Assembly (NCBI GenBank): GCA_022376465.1
Contig: JACDTU010000001.1
Location: forward strand, 1,984,001-2,048,000
Reading direction: 5' to 3'
Length of the DNA stretch: 64,000 nt
DNA from: Cubamyces lactineus
Taxonomy: Eukaryota; Basidiomycota; Agaricomycetes; Polyporales; Polyporaceae
Position numbers and translations under genes: made by a program. Below are positions 36,108-46,616 of the stretch, piece after piece (position 1 is the first letter of the stretch; each line of letters begins with the position of its first letter). The notes below the pieces were generated by a model. That model was not told the origin of the DNA, searched no databases, and saw nothing but the letters and a program-made list of their open reading frames with translations.

Positions 36108-37119
36108 ACTTCGCGGCGCGCGCGCGCGTCGTTGTCCTGATGTATCTCAACTTCGCCGCCCGCCCGCCCGCGCGTCGTGGCCGACAGCGTAGGCCGTCCT
36201 GATGTATCTCGACTTCGCCGCCCGCCCGTCCGCGTGTCGTGGCCGACAGCGTAGGCCGTCCTGATGTATCCCAACTTCGCCGAGCGCGCGCGCGTCGTGG
36301 TTGATAGCGTAGGCCGTCCTGATGTATCTCAACTTCGCCGCCCGCCCGCCCGCGCGTCGTGGCCGATAGCGTAGGCCGTCCTGATGTATCCCGACTTCGC
36401 GGTGTGCGCGCGTTGTGGCTGCTCTGATGTATCCCAACTTCGCCGAGCGCGCGCGCGTCGTTGCCGGTAGCGGACATCGAGCTCATCGTCTTGCACAGCG
36501 TCGGGCGATCTTGCGCGGGCGTCGGGCACAGAGAGCGCGCGCGTAGCCGACAACTTCTTGATGGGAAAGGGCGCTGGGAGGTATCAGCGCTGGGCGGGCG
36601 TTTGCATCGGAGATCTATTACTGGCGCTTTAGTCTTACCAATGTCTTGACTCCGTGGACTTGACAGAGGAGGGTATGCGTGCATACAGGCTGTCTAAACG
36701 CGCTCACGTCTGGTACATACAAACGAATATCGAAAGAACGGAGGAAAACGCCCTACTGGAGGGCACGCAATGAGCGGACGTTGAGCTCATCGTCTTGAAC
36801 AGCGTCGGGGCATCCCCCGCCGGCGTCGGGCACAGAGCGCACACCTAGCCGACAGCTCCTTGATGGGAGAGGGCGCTGAGAGATATCAACGCCGGGCGCA
36901 TCGGAGATCTATATCAAGACGCTTTGATCTATCTAATCAACCCAGCTGGCGGTAAGGGGGAGACTATGGGCGAGGAGGGTATTTCTATAAAGGGGAATCG
37001 CAGCATTATGAGTAGTGTTACTGGTAGTGAGAGGGAGAATGCCAATGGAGGCTGCTTAGCTTGCCACGCGGGAACGGTGTGCCGAGCTAAGTAGCCTGGG
37101 CGACTGTGATGATCAGGTG
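36108..37119 (-). repeat. Right inverted arm of the KDZ element
   Basis: Reverse complement of the left arm, including the minisatellite (about seven GATACATCAG units, seen as CTGATGTATC on the plus strand) and the two diverged 140-bp blocks. Two substitutions against the left arm were seen, at 36843 and 36700. Confidence 0.9.
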
Positions 37120-39089
37120 CAGGCCTGCCATCTGAGTACTTGTTGTTGATCTGAAACGCCTTGGTCAGACCCGCAGACGCAGACGCCTGATAACAGGTCT
37201 TGCCTAGAGGTTGGTCCACTCCGCGCACGTCGGACCTTCCATATACGGCAGGAGGCCTTGTACGCAGCTGCTATGTACATCACACTTTTGTCGCCGATTT
37301 GAGGCTGGGTTGTAACCAGTTATAATGGGGTTCCAAGGGGTTACAATCGATCTAATTATTATATGTTCCTGATCAATAGTAATGTGACTAAACGGGCGTT
37401 GAGCTCCTTGTGAGCGTCTTGCAAGGGCCTTGCAAGGGCCTTTCGAGGCACGTAATCCTGGTCTAGGACCTGACAAAGAAAATATTTGGACTCATAGGAT
37501 TGAGTACGATCCTTTTACACATACAACTCTCGGGAAACACTCGGGAAACACTGGACATTCAAACAGATCGAGAAAACATGGCAGTTAAAAGGGCAATATA
37601 TTTCTGATGACGGAAATACATATGACATGGGTATTACAATACACATATACAAGGACATGGGCGTAAGGCCCGGATGCCAATCGTATAATTGTCCACTATG
37701 GTGCCAGCTGAACGTGAGCAGTATTTGTTAGTCAGCATGTAGCAATAAGACTCAAGCAAGGTGACGCCTTCCAGTGCACAAGTTAAAGAGTTGACTTAAG
37801 CCCGGAGACTCCGCAGATCAGCCCAACCAAGCGATAGCCGTAGACGTAGCACCCAGACGGTAGCGAGACTGGCATATATCCGCAGACAAGATCGAAGAGC
37901 CAGCACAGACGTCGCAGCACGGAGGGACCAGAGCCAGGAGTGCCGGAAGATAGCTGTCTTGATACGAGACCACGGCTAAGAGAATACAAAGTTAGTACAC
38001 CTCAGAGAGGTGGCACTTAGGTAGTGTAGCTACATGGAAGAAAGGGACTTAGGCATTGAGGACGAGTCCACGTCGCGACGGTGTCTACAAATTGTACATT
38101 CAAACCCCGACGTGGTCCTGTATAGCACCTATCTATTGACATAGGCTATTGGCACAATCAAGCGCGCGTCCTCGTATTAGATTGCAAGTCATCGCGATGA
38201 TTGCGAGGGCTTGGAAGGCTTTTGTAAGCTATTGCGATATCGCTGTAATCCGATTGCAAGATACGTTATAATAAGATCTATTCGGTTGGTTTGTAACGAG
38301 GCAAAGTACGATAATTGATTAGAACTTTATTATAACCAATTACAAGGACACAACTTCTCGCGCGGGCCACAATTTGGACGCCTTTTTCGTGATGTAACAT
38401 CCGCCGGGGCCCCGAGCCAGCGTGTTATACAGGGAAAACATCGGTCAGTTGCGTAGACGGCGTGTGGTTCCGTCAGGGACAGATCAGCGCTGTTCAGCTC
38501 TGGCGTGGGAGGAGCAATGCGAAGTTGCTCACCCAGGGCATCAGCCAGCTTGTACGACCTTCACGCCCTCATGCTCCCAGTTGTGTGCGTACACCTTTCT
38601 CTATGATTTAGACGTAACACTCACTTGATTCTTTGTTCCGAGACTGTTTCCTACTCCACAAATGCTGTTTAGCGCACATTCAGACTGCTCTCAGGCCAAA
38701 GTACTGATGAGAGGCCTATTACTAGCCTCCGGCGCCTTCGGAGATTGTGATGCGGTACTAGACCCGGCGGCCCTGTTAATTCAGTGAACCTGACAGTCAC
38801 CCACGATACGCATCGGCTGAAGGACACAGTCAGCTCCAGTTTTGGATCTCTGCGCATTCGCTATCACATAGGGCTCTGATGCGTTCCACACTGAAGAGAC
38901 AGGATATTGAAATGATTCTGTTAGTGTTTTGCATGGCTAATTGCGAATCTTTCAAAAGACAAGGCTTCGGTACACACGGCCAGGGTACGTAGGATGTATC
39001 TTCCTCATCCCAGTCCATTTATATGAAGTGAGAGGGTGTACATACCGAGGTCCTCCCATCTCTATATATCTCCTATAGCAAGGCTCATA
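37120..39089. other. AT-richer gene-poor region right of the KDZ element
   Basis: About 2 kb with no convincing gene. It contains a candidate decayed element (37310-38345) and short frames without recognisable features (37783-37989, 38422-38628). The last 100 bp serve as promoter of the peroxidase gene; TATA-like stretches occur at about 39018-39022 and 39062-39068. Confidence 0.4.
37310..38345. repeat. Possible decayed transposon with imperfect 17-bp inverted ends
   Basis: The 17-bp segment at 37310-37326 (TTGTAACCAGTTATAAT) matches the reverse complement of 38329-38345 at 14 of 17 positions. The parts just inside are also AT-rich and share ATAATAA/GATC-type words in inverse order. The distance of 1,036 bp and lack of coding sequence would fit a non-autonomous element, but no target duplication was seen. 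Confidence 0.3.
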
Positions 39090-40506
39090 ATGACTCGGAC
39101 CTTCAGATATCTCTTCACCGTCGCCTCTACTGCTGCCATACTTACTGCTGCACATGGTGCGTCCACCCGAGTACCTCTGATCACACCCACTGACGGCAAT
39201 CTGGCTTATCTAGCTGCATTGACGCGGCGCATCCTCTGCATCGACGGCGCGAACACCGTGATAAGTGCGGAGTGCTGCCAGCTCTTTGCTCTACGTGACG
39301 ACTTGCAGGAGAACCTGTTCCACGGCGGCTTATGCACTTCTGAGGCGCGCGAATCCCTCCGATTGACCTTCAATGATGCAATTGCCATCTCCCCGGCCCT
39401 TGAGGCTCAAGGCCAGTTCGGGTATGCACACGCATCACTTCATACATCTTGCCACCCAATGCTGATAATACATACATACTCTACAGCGGCGGAGGTGTGG
39501 ATGGTTCAATTGCGATTTTCGCTGATATCGAGACCGGCTACCATACCAATGTCGGCCTCGACGAGATCATCCAGCTGCAGAAGCCGATACTTGCGCGCCA
39601 TAACGTCTCAGTTGCCGATTTGTAGGCGTTCTACCCCACACATGTCCACAGCGAATGTACTGACATGATATATACAGCATCCAGTTCGCCGGTGCTGTCG
39701 GATTGTCGAACTGTCCCGGTGCACCTCAACTCACCGCGTTCGTTGGACGCGTAGATGCCACACAGCCTGCCCCAGATGAACTTATCCCCGAGCCATTCGA
39801 CACTCTCGACACGATCTTCGCCCGTCTCTCTGACGCTTCAAACGGTGCGTTTGACGCGATCCACACCGTCTGGCTCCTCGCCGCGCACACCGTCGCCGCG
39901 GCGAACGACATCGATCCGACTGTCCCCGGTTCGCCTCTAGACTCGACTCCTAGCCTCTTCGACACGCAATTCTTCATTGAAACATTGCTCCGCGGGACGT
40001 CCTTTCCCGGATCAGCCGGGAACCAGGGCGAGATCGAGTCTGGGGTCAAGGGCACGCTCCGGCTGCAGTCCGACGCCGAACTCGCGCGCGACCCGCGTAC
40101 GTCGTGCGAGTGGCAGTCGTTTGTGAACAATCAGACGAAGGCGCAGATGGCTTTCAAGACCGTGTTTCAAACCCTATCCACTCTCGGCCAGAACCTAGGC
40201 CATCTCGTTGACTGCACCGAGGTCGTGCGTGTGGTTCCCCTACCCTTGAACCGGGTATTGAAAGAGCTGGGGATTGATTTGCAATTGACCTTGTGGCAGG
40301 TACCGGTTCCGCCGCCGCCGCAAGGCAGCCCCCACTTTCCTGCCGGGGCCGGCATGAACTTGGTCGAACAAGCGGTATGCACAATGCACAAAATTGGGGA
40401 GGCCATATTTGGACGAAGCTGATCATGTATCTCACAGTGCGCACAAAGTCTTTTTCCCACTCTCCCAACTAACCCCGGTCCGCCCACCTCCGTTGCGCCT
40501 GTGTAA
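39090..40506 (+). CDS. Lignin-peroxidase-like class II peroxidase with distal His replaced by Asn
   Basis: Six exons (39090-39156, 39214-39421, 39487-39621, 39678-40224, 40300-40374, 40438-40506) total 1,101 nt and give 366 residues. A signal peptide and short propeptide ([20 protein letters not shown], then ALTRR) precede the mature fold. It has [17 protein letters not shown], the haem-pocket helix [26 protein letters not shown] with calcium ligands, [10 protein letters not shown], and the proximal region [15 protein letters not shown]. The proximal His (H207) and the surface Trp (W202), equal to Trp171 of lignin peroxidase, are kept, and Mn-site positions are Ser and Asn, so it is LiP-type rather than MnP-type. 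The normally invariant distal His is Asn here (N76, codon AAT at 39372-39374), while the distal Arg is kept. Peroxide cleavage should be strongly impaired or changed. The rest of the gene is intact. Confidence 0.93.
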
Positions 40507-40906
40507 GCTTTCGGTCGGACCTGCTTTATGATCGTCTCTGACAATCTTGACACTCAGGCCTTTCCTGTGAAGGCGTCGCCCTTCATGGCGCGGGCTTCGC
40601 TGCTGACAAACGCGCCTGTCATACCGGTCTTGAGTTCTACGGGAACAGCATATCCACGATACTCCCGCTCTAGTAGGCCGAAATTCTCGCTTGTGCCTGT
40701 ACGCGCAGCATCTACACTTGTACGATGAGAATGATCCGAAAGTACGACACTCCGTGCTTGTGGCAGCATTGAGCTATGAACGCACATGCCACGTCCGGCA
40801 TAATAAACCTCAACAACTACCGTCGCCATCCAACGTCGAACGTAGCCACCAAGTTCAATTCCGAAGCATTAAAGTCCGTGCGGAGAGCTTCAAGATCCCC
40901 ACCCCT
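40507..40906. other. Convergent intergenic region, no gene seen
   Basis: This 400-bp stretch separates the stop codons of the peroxidase and the glycosyltransferase, which converge. It should hold both terminators. No other feature was found. Confidence 0.5.
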
Positions 40907-43094
40907 TCACGAGTATTCAGCGAGCATCAACGGAGTGAGCTTGCTCACATCGTCTACAAACGCCTCGACATCGCGGCGCGACGCTCCCTGCTCACTCCAG
41001 GCATCGTCCATCGCCTTGCGCAGCTCTTGAATGCGCGCCCGCTTCTTTTCGCCGTCCTCCCCGAACGCCCGCGCGAGCACATCCCGTACTTCTTCTCTGA
41101 CGGCCTTGATCGTCCCAACGGGCGCCTTCCCCGTGCGGTAGATTCGCCCTAAGCCGTTGCCGGTGCGCACTTGCAGCAGCTCATACGCGATTCCGAGGTT
41201 CTCGCTAACATGAACTGCGTTTCCGGGTTGGTCGGCTATGATGGGCCATACGATCCTAGAGCGGAAGTGGGTCAGATATCGTCGTTTTCGGGATCAGAAA
41301 CAGTGCTTCGTACATAGGTACACCGGAGTGGATGCATTCGAGGATAGTATTGTGTCCGCCGTGGGTGAGACACCAGCCCGTCACCTGTGCATTTATTAGT
41401 AATAGGTGCGTGGTATGTGCTGGTAGACACAAACAGGGTGATCGAGGATAGCTTGCTGGGGGACCCAATCTGACATGTAAACGCCCGGATATGCAGCGAG
41501 CCTCTGCATAAGGCCGTCCGGAAGCTGAGCAAGGGGGCTCGCTCGTGGGAAGATCTAGCATCGTTGTGCGATGATGAACATCAGCCAATGGCACAGGCAA
41601 GCGGAGTCGACTGAGTAATACATACGAAAGGAATGTTTTGCTCCATGAACGTCTCCAATGTCGCACCGAGTTTCGCAGAATCGGGCGGCCAGAACAACGA
41701 TCCGAAGGATATCTGTGGATATGAACACGTTCGTCAGGTTGAAGGCCAGAAAATCAATGCGCAGCAAATCCGCACATAAACGAGGGATTTCTCTCCATGA
41801 GTAGCAAGCTGCTCATTCATGAACGCCAGGACGTCGTCCCCGCCCGCCACAGCCTGTGCTACGAGGCCAGGACGCCCGTTCGTAATCAGAGGTCCTGCGG
41901 AGTAGAATTTGCGCGAGAGCGTCTTGTAGTATTCGCGCGCAGCCTCCGTGGCTTCGGGATGGAAGGCTGCGGAATCTAGCGTAACGATGCCGTCCGCCTC
42001 TGCCATACCCCTAGAATATGAGAGGAATGAGTGTAACTGCCTCACTCGGAGCTATATCGAGCGTACCTCGCCAATTTGATGAATATGCGGCCGATCATGT
42101 CACGGGGAAACTCAAACTAAGTAGAGAGACCATTCTGATTAGCAACAGGCGCACAACGTACTGACGATGAGACGAGGCCTACCGCTTGTGGCTGAAATTC
42201 ATAGTCGTACATAGGAGGCAATCCAGGGGGATGCAAGACAACGTTCCTCGGCACCACAAACAGCTACGATATCGATTAATACTTCGCATACTTTGCGATG
42301 CACAAGAACGCTCACCTTGTAAGCAGCGTCGCTGAAGGATATTTCTTCTTGCTCGGCGATAGCCTCGGCTAAGGGAATCGGGTCCTGAAGGTAATGCGAA
42401 GCGATGTATGTCGTCGACACGGGGCACCAGTTCCAGATGTGGAACCCTTCACGGTATGGAGACGTCTCCCTCTGCTTGTAAAGCGCGTTGAGGATCTCGA
42501 TCGCAAAGCCCTGCAACGTATAAGGCGTGTGAGAGTCTGGATATACGCGGCATACAAGATGACGTACGTCAACGAGGAGGACGTTCAGAGGGTCACGTCG
42601 CAAGTCTACGGCTTGCTCCATGCCGGTCACAGATCGGCAGCGAATAGCTTTCCCGCTGTATATCTCGTTCCATACCGCGAGGAAGTTGTCCCTATATGCG
42701 CCTGGATCCAACAGATTAGGCCCTTGTTCGATCGGAATCAATCTGGGTTAGAGTCGGTCCGCCGTATGAGCACTTATGATCGAGCATTCCACTGAATATT
42801 TCGTGGGCATTAGACCTACTCACCTGATACGGTTGAGGGGCTCGTCGTCATCGGAAGCAAAGTCGCTGAGAATCTCGGCCTTCGCTCTGTCATACAATTT
42901 GGCTGCGATGCAAAAGGTAACAATGACAGGTCGCAGCTTCACTATTCTGGCTGCAAGTACCGTCATTGAGCGTGCGTGCCCTGGTCAACGCCTTTGTCAA
43001 CACTAGAATCGAGCATATAATGTGATTCTGACTTACCCCACATATGCACCGCGGCGAGCAAGAGGTGCGTCGTAGAGCTAGAGTTAGAAGTCAT
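40907..43094 (-). CDS. UDP-glycosyltransferase, GT1 family
   Basis: Many exons, starting MTSNSSSTTHLLLAAVHMWG and then HARSM at 43094 and ending LTPLMLAEYS at 40907. The N-terminal half shows the GT-B pattern of fungal UGTs (HLLLAAVHMWGHARSM includes the catalytic-type His). A middle part reads MAEADGIVTLDSAAFHPEAT and SLVYISFGSLFWP. The C-terminal donor-binding region has SDWVPQQAILDHP, GWCLTHGGHNTILECIHSGV and WPIIADQPGNAVH, that is, the PSPG-type box with His/Gly/Asn in place of the plant HCGWNS. The enzyme should transfer a sugar, probably glucose, from a UDP donor to a small hydrophobic acceptor such as a phenol or sterol. It lies between a peroxidase and an oxygenase array, which would suit glycoside formation on oxidised aromatics (inference). 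Confidence 0.88.
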
Positions 43095-44537
43095 TTTCAA
43101 GAGATGGTGTACTTGGAGGTAGGAGAACGTTGACTTCTGCTATCTGGACTGCCGTGCTTATAACGGGCTTGAAGCCAGCGCCAGTAGACGTAGACTACAT
43201 AGCTGTGTCGCCGAAACGCAAACCCCCATAATGCGGGTGTATCGCGGAGTAGGATCTAGAGTCTTTGGTGAGAAGTGATCCAAGGAGGCTCGCGTGCGCC
43301 GCGGATGTCTCACCTCGAAAGGCACAAAGTAAGCAAGCAAGTGAGGGGCCCGGGAGGCCTCAGAGGATGTCGATCTACCCTTGTCGCATCGTGATCGCGT
43401 TTCAGGAAGATTACTGGCCAGCAGATAGACTACACGCTTGTAAGCCCTGCCTACGTCGGCCGCCAGTCCTATGACAATAAGTAAGACATCCTCCGATGTC
43501 CAAGGCACACAGCGGCTAGGACTCTAGAATTCCTGGCCGGCCGTGTGTTTACCATACTCCTGTTCAATGCTGTGGTGAGTCGCCGTGACGGGATGTCGCG
43601 CCATAGTCGGGCTCAGTCTCCAATCGCTTTGAGCTGCCATGCATTCTTTCACAGATAGGGCACCAAAACATGACAGACGTGCGTGAGGCGTGAGCTAACA
43701 TTGTATCCCAGAGGTGGTCCGCGCGGTGTGGTGTGTAGTCGAGCTCCTCGAGCGCTTTCGATACATGAAGTGTCAACTTACGTAACGACTGAAGACCTTT
43801 GAAGGGATTCAACCTCCGAAATGCGTAGCATATACTGGTTAACTTACGTAATCCTCGCGTTGGCGCGACGTCAGTTCTCGAGGACGACGTTAACTCTGCT
43901 ATCTACTAGCACTCGTTCAGGCCAATATCATCACCCGATGGCGTTCTCAAGTCACTTACCCATGTCTGTGTAGGTCTTCCCGTGCGTAGCTGCCATGATA
44001 CCTTCAGCCACCCGAAGACTCGGAGGAACTCATCTCATCTATCGTACTGATTCAGCGGAAATTGCACAGATGCCGGGGTGATCACGAAGGCCTTCGTCCT
44101 GTTTGTTGCTGTTAATAGGAGGATCCTAGTCCTCCGGCCACCAGCGACGAGGGGTGGAAAAGCGAGGTATTGATCGCAGCGGCCAGAGCCGCAGCGAGAA
44201 ACTGCGTGAACCGTGGACGTGCGGCCGCGGCCTACGGCCTCTGCAGGGACTCTCAGAACGCGTTGTACGTGTCTCAACGCTCGGACACGTATTGCGTAGA
44301 TATCTGGCGAATCGCTCACGTCCACGACGTCCGAATTCTGGAGCAAGGTGACGAGTGTGTTCGGCGACAGATCCAAGAAATACCAACAGTTGACGACGGG
44401 TACGCAAGTGCTCGGCAGAGACGTTATCACCTGGGGTTTTATAGCTGACCTTCGCGGCTGCTCTCGCTCAAGCCTCACATAAACCAACACCCACTACACC
44501 GATATACTACTGTTCTTACTTGCATCTTCCGGTTATC
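43095..44537. other. Gap between glycosyltransferase and first monooxygenase
   Basis: About 1.4 kb. A weak gene candidate on the minus strand (43564-43996) is listed separately. The rest includes the promoter of the glycosyltransferase and of the first monooxygenase copy. Open frames at 43158-43508 and 44035-44490 show no recognisable motif. Confidence 0.4.
43564..43996 (-). CDS. Possible small gene with CxxC motif, uncertain
   Basis: An ATG at 43996 begins MAATHGKTYTDM and is followed by a good donor (GTAAGT). Two further donors of the form TTACGTAAGTT lie 65 bp apart around 43845 and 43780. The last open part encodes HRADHLWDTMLAHASRT and VMFWCPICERMHGSSKRLE. The repeated strong donors suggest a spliced transcript, but the implied introns are very short and I could not join all parts in one frame. 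It may be a small gene or the remains of one. No function can be given. Confidence 0.25.
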
Positions 44538-45770
44538 ATGTCCAGCACGTCACTTCTGTCTCAGCCCCGCATCGCGATCATCGGTGGCGGCCCCGGCGGC
44601 CTCGTCGTCCTCGTCACCCTCTACAAGCGCGTGATCCCCGCCACGCTCTATGAACGCGAGCCTAGCAGCGACTCGCGCGCGCACATGGGAGGCATGCTCG
44701 ACCTCGAATGGGAGAGCGGCCAGCGCGCGTTCCGCGACAACGGGCTCGAGGATGAATTCATTAAACACTCTCGCGCGGGCGACGCCGAGGAAGGGCGCAT
44801 CTGCGGCAAGGATGGGGTTCCGCTCCTGCATCGCAAGAAGGAGAAGCCCGCCGACAATTACTTGAGGAACTCTCGACCCGAGATCGATCGCCGCGTCCTA
44901 CGCGAGCTCTTGCTCAACGCTGTTCCCGCCGATTCCGTCAAGTGGGGCCACACCCTCGTCTCTGTCAAGCCGCTCGAGCACGGCCAGCACGAGCTCACCT
45001 TTTCCAACGGAGTCGTCACCGTCGCCGATATCCTCGTTGGCGCTGATGGCGCGAACTCTCGCATCCGCCCGCTCGTATCCCCTGCCGTCCCTCAGTATCA
45101 TGGAGTCACCGGCGCGGAGATCTCGGTCCCCCCGGAAGTCATCTCACTCCCGGAGAACCGCGACATCGACGAAGCCATCGGGCTTGGTAGCCTCTTCGCG
45201 TGCGAGGGCGGGAAGATGTTCGGCACCCAGCGCAACGGCAACGGACGCGTTCGCGCCTACCTCTGGCACCGCGCTCCGCTCGAGTGGAAGCTCCCGAACG
45301 ACCCCAAGGAGGCAAAGCGCATGCTGGTCGAGCTCTACTCTGACTGGGCGCCGTGGATGCTCAAGTTCATCGAGATCGCGGACGATCAGGCGATGTACAC
45401 CCGGCCGCTCTTCTTCCTCCCCGTCGGCCATCGCTGGCCACACAAACCTGGAGTCACGCTCGTTGGGGACGCGGCGCATCTTATGAGTCCTTTCTCAGGC
45501 TCTGGTGCGAATCTTGCGATGCTCGACGGCCTGGAGCTCGGGCTGGTCCTTGCGGACGTGGTATCGAAGGGGCTGGAAGGCGAGGAGAGAGAGGCGGCAA
45601 TCGCGGAGTGGGAAGAGAAGATGCTCGCCAGGGGCGAAGAGGTTGCGGCGAAGACGGCCAAGTCTCTGGAGGCTTGCCTGAACCCTGGCGCTCCTCGCAC
45701 GATGATCGAACGATTCAAGGAGGTTGTTGCACAGGGGAAGGAGCGGTCCCGACAGGTGCAGCAGGAGTAG
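44538..45770 (+). CDS. TetX-like FAD-dependent monooxygenase, copy 1
   Basis: A single uninterrupted exon of 410 codons; the ATG at 44538 gives MSSTSLLSQPRIAIIGGGPG. The Rossmann motif GGGPGG is at residues 14-19. Then come YEREPSSDSRAHMGGMLDLE with the ESGQRAFRDNGLEDEF region, RPEIDRRVLRELLLNAVP, the DG motif VGADGANSRIRPLVSP and the C-terminal flavin motif GDAAHLMSPFSGSGANLAML. The order and spacing (GGMLDL, SGQ, PEI-R, GDAAHLM-PF-G) match TetX-type class A flavoprotein hydroxylases, which use NADPH and O2 to hydroxylate aromatic or polyketide-like substrates. The likely site is the cytosol, as no signal peptide or membrane anchor is visible. It is the first of six copies on the same strand. 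The substrate is unknown. Confidence 0.9.
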   Translation: MSSTSLLSQPRIAIIGGGPGGLVVLVTLYKRVIPATLYEREPSSDSRAHMGGMLDLEWESGQRAFRDNGLEDEFIKHSRAGDAEEGRICGKDGVPLLHRKKEKPADNYLRNSRPEIDRRVLRELLLNAVPADSVKWGHTLVSVKPLEHGQHELTFSNGVVTVADILVGADGANSRIRPLVSPAVPQYHGVTGAEISVPPEVISLPENRDIDEAIGLGSLFACEGGKMFGTQRNGNGRVRAYLWHRAPLEWKLPNDPKEAKRMLVELYSDWAPWMLKFIEIADDQAMYTRPLFFLPVGHRWPHKPGVTLVGDAAHLMSPFSGSGANLAMLDGLELGLVLADVVSKGLEGEEREAAIAEWEEKMLARGEEVAAKTAKSLEACLNPGAPRTMIERFKEVVAQGKERSRQVQQE

Positions 45771-46616
45771 TCAGTACAAGTGAAATCACCTCATACTCAT
45801 GAGCATCATGTAATTCCACCACTCACGTTGATTCATGTAATTTACGCCTTTGAGCTTCGATGGGGCTTTCGCGCGCTACGATGTCGAAGTGCCTGGAGTA
45901 AGATCCGATCGGTACGAAGAGTAAGTGCGAGACACGTGGCGGCAGCACAGCACAGACCTCACTGCTCTGCTACTCGAGGGACCCTCCGCTCAACTCCACC
46001 TTGACCCTGAATATCACCCACATGGTAACATCTGCGTACAACTATCTAAACTACATCCAAGGAATCTGACCTTCCGATGATGAGCACGGCAGTTTACGAA
46101 AATCCCCGGCACGGACAGAAGCGCCCATGAGGAGCATACGTAGCTCTTCGGCCGGCAAACTTGACTCATGACATCGAGACGACAAGGGACCGCAGCCCCG
46201 CGGAATACGGAGAGAACCTGTTTAGCGGAAGTCTTGGCCTTACAGAATACTTCGTGTAGTCATCTGGGTCGTCATCGATAGACGAATCCTGGCGATGATT
46301 CCATACAATACGCGAACTGCGATTTTCTCCGCGACGGACCCATACACGAGACGTTCACATACGGACTGATAGTCGCCATACGGAACGGCGATATTGCTAC
46401 TGCGATTGCCATCTGCGTACCCGTCTTTTGGAGAGCGTTGCGTTCTATAAAGCAGGTATGTCTGCGGACGTTGGTGGCAGTGTTCGCGCAGAGCAGAGGT
46501 TCCTGACAGCCCACACACAGTTCTACAAAAGCTCTTTGTCTTGCGTTGAGAACCCCAGCCTGCCATCTTCCAGCCAGCACACACATTCGCTTCTCCGTCT
46601 CCGATAGCGACGTCTC
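45771..46616. other. Spacer between monooxygenase copies 1 and 2
   Basis: This 846-bp stretch holds the copy 1 terminator and copy 2 promoter. No open frame with homology to the flanking genes was seen. Confidence 0.5.

Larger units (their letters stand above)
24494..37119 (-). mobile_element. KDZ-type DNA transposon, 12.6 kb, three genes, long inverted repeats
   Basis: Two inverted arms of 1,012 bp (24494-25505 and 36108-37119) bound the element. They align with no gap: each position in one arm plus its partner in the other sums to 61613. Only two mismatches were found in the compared parts (24770/36843 and 24913/36700). Inside, three minus-strand genes encode a KDZ transposase, an RNase-H1-N-terminal-like protein and an HMG-like protein. 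KDZ elements are a class of fungal and animal DNA transposons. I see no direct duplication of flanking bases (left flank CACGGGGA, right flank CAGGCCTG), so the exact ends or the insertion history are uncertain. Intact frames plus near-identical arms point to a young and perhaps still mobile copy. Confidence 0.82.
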
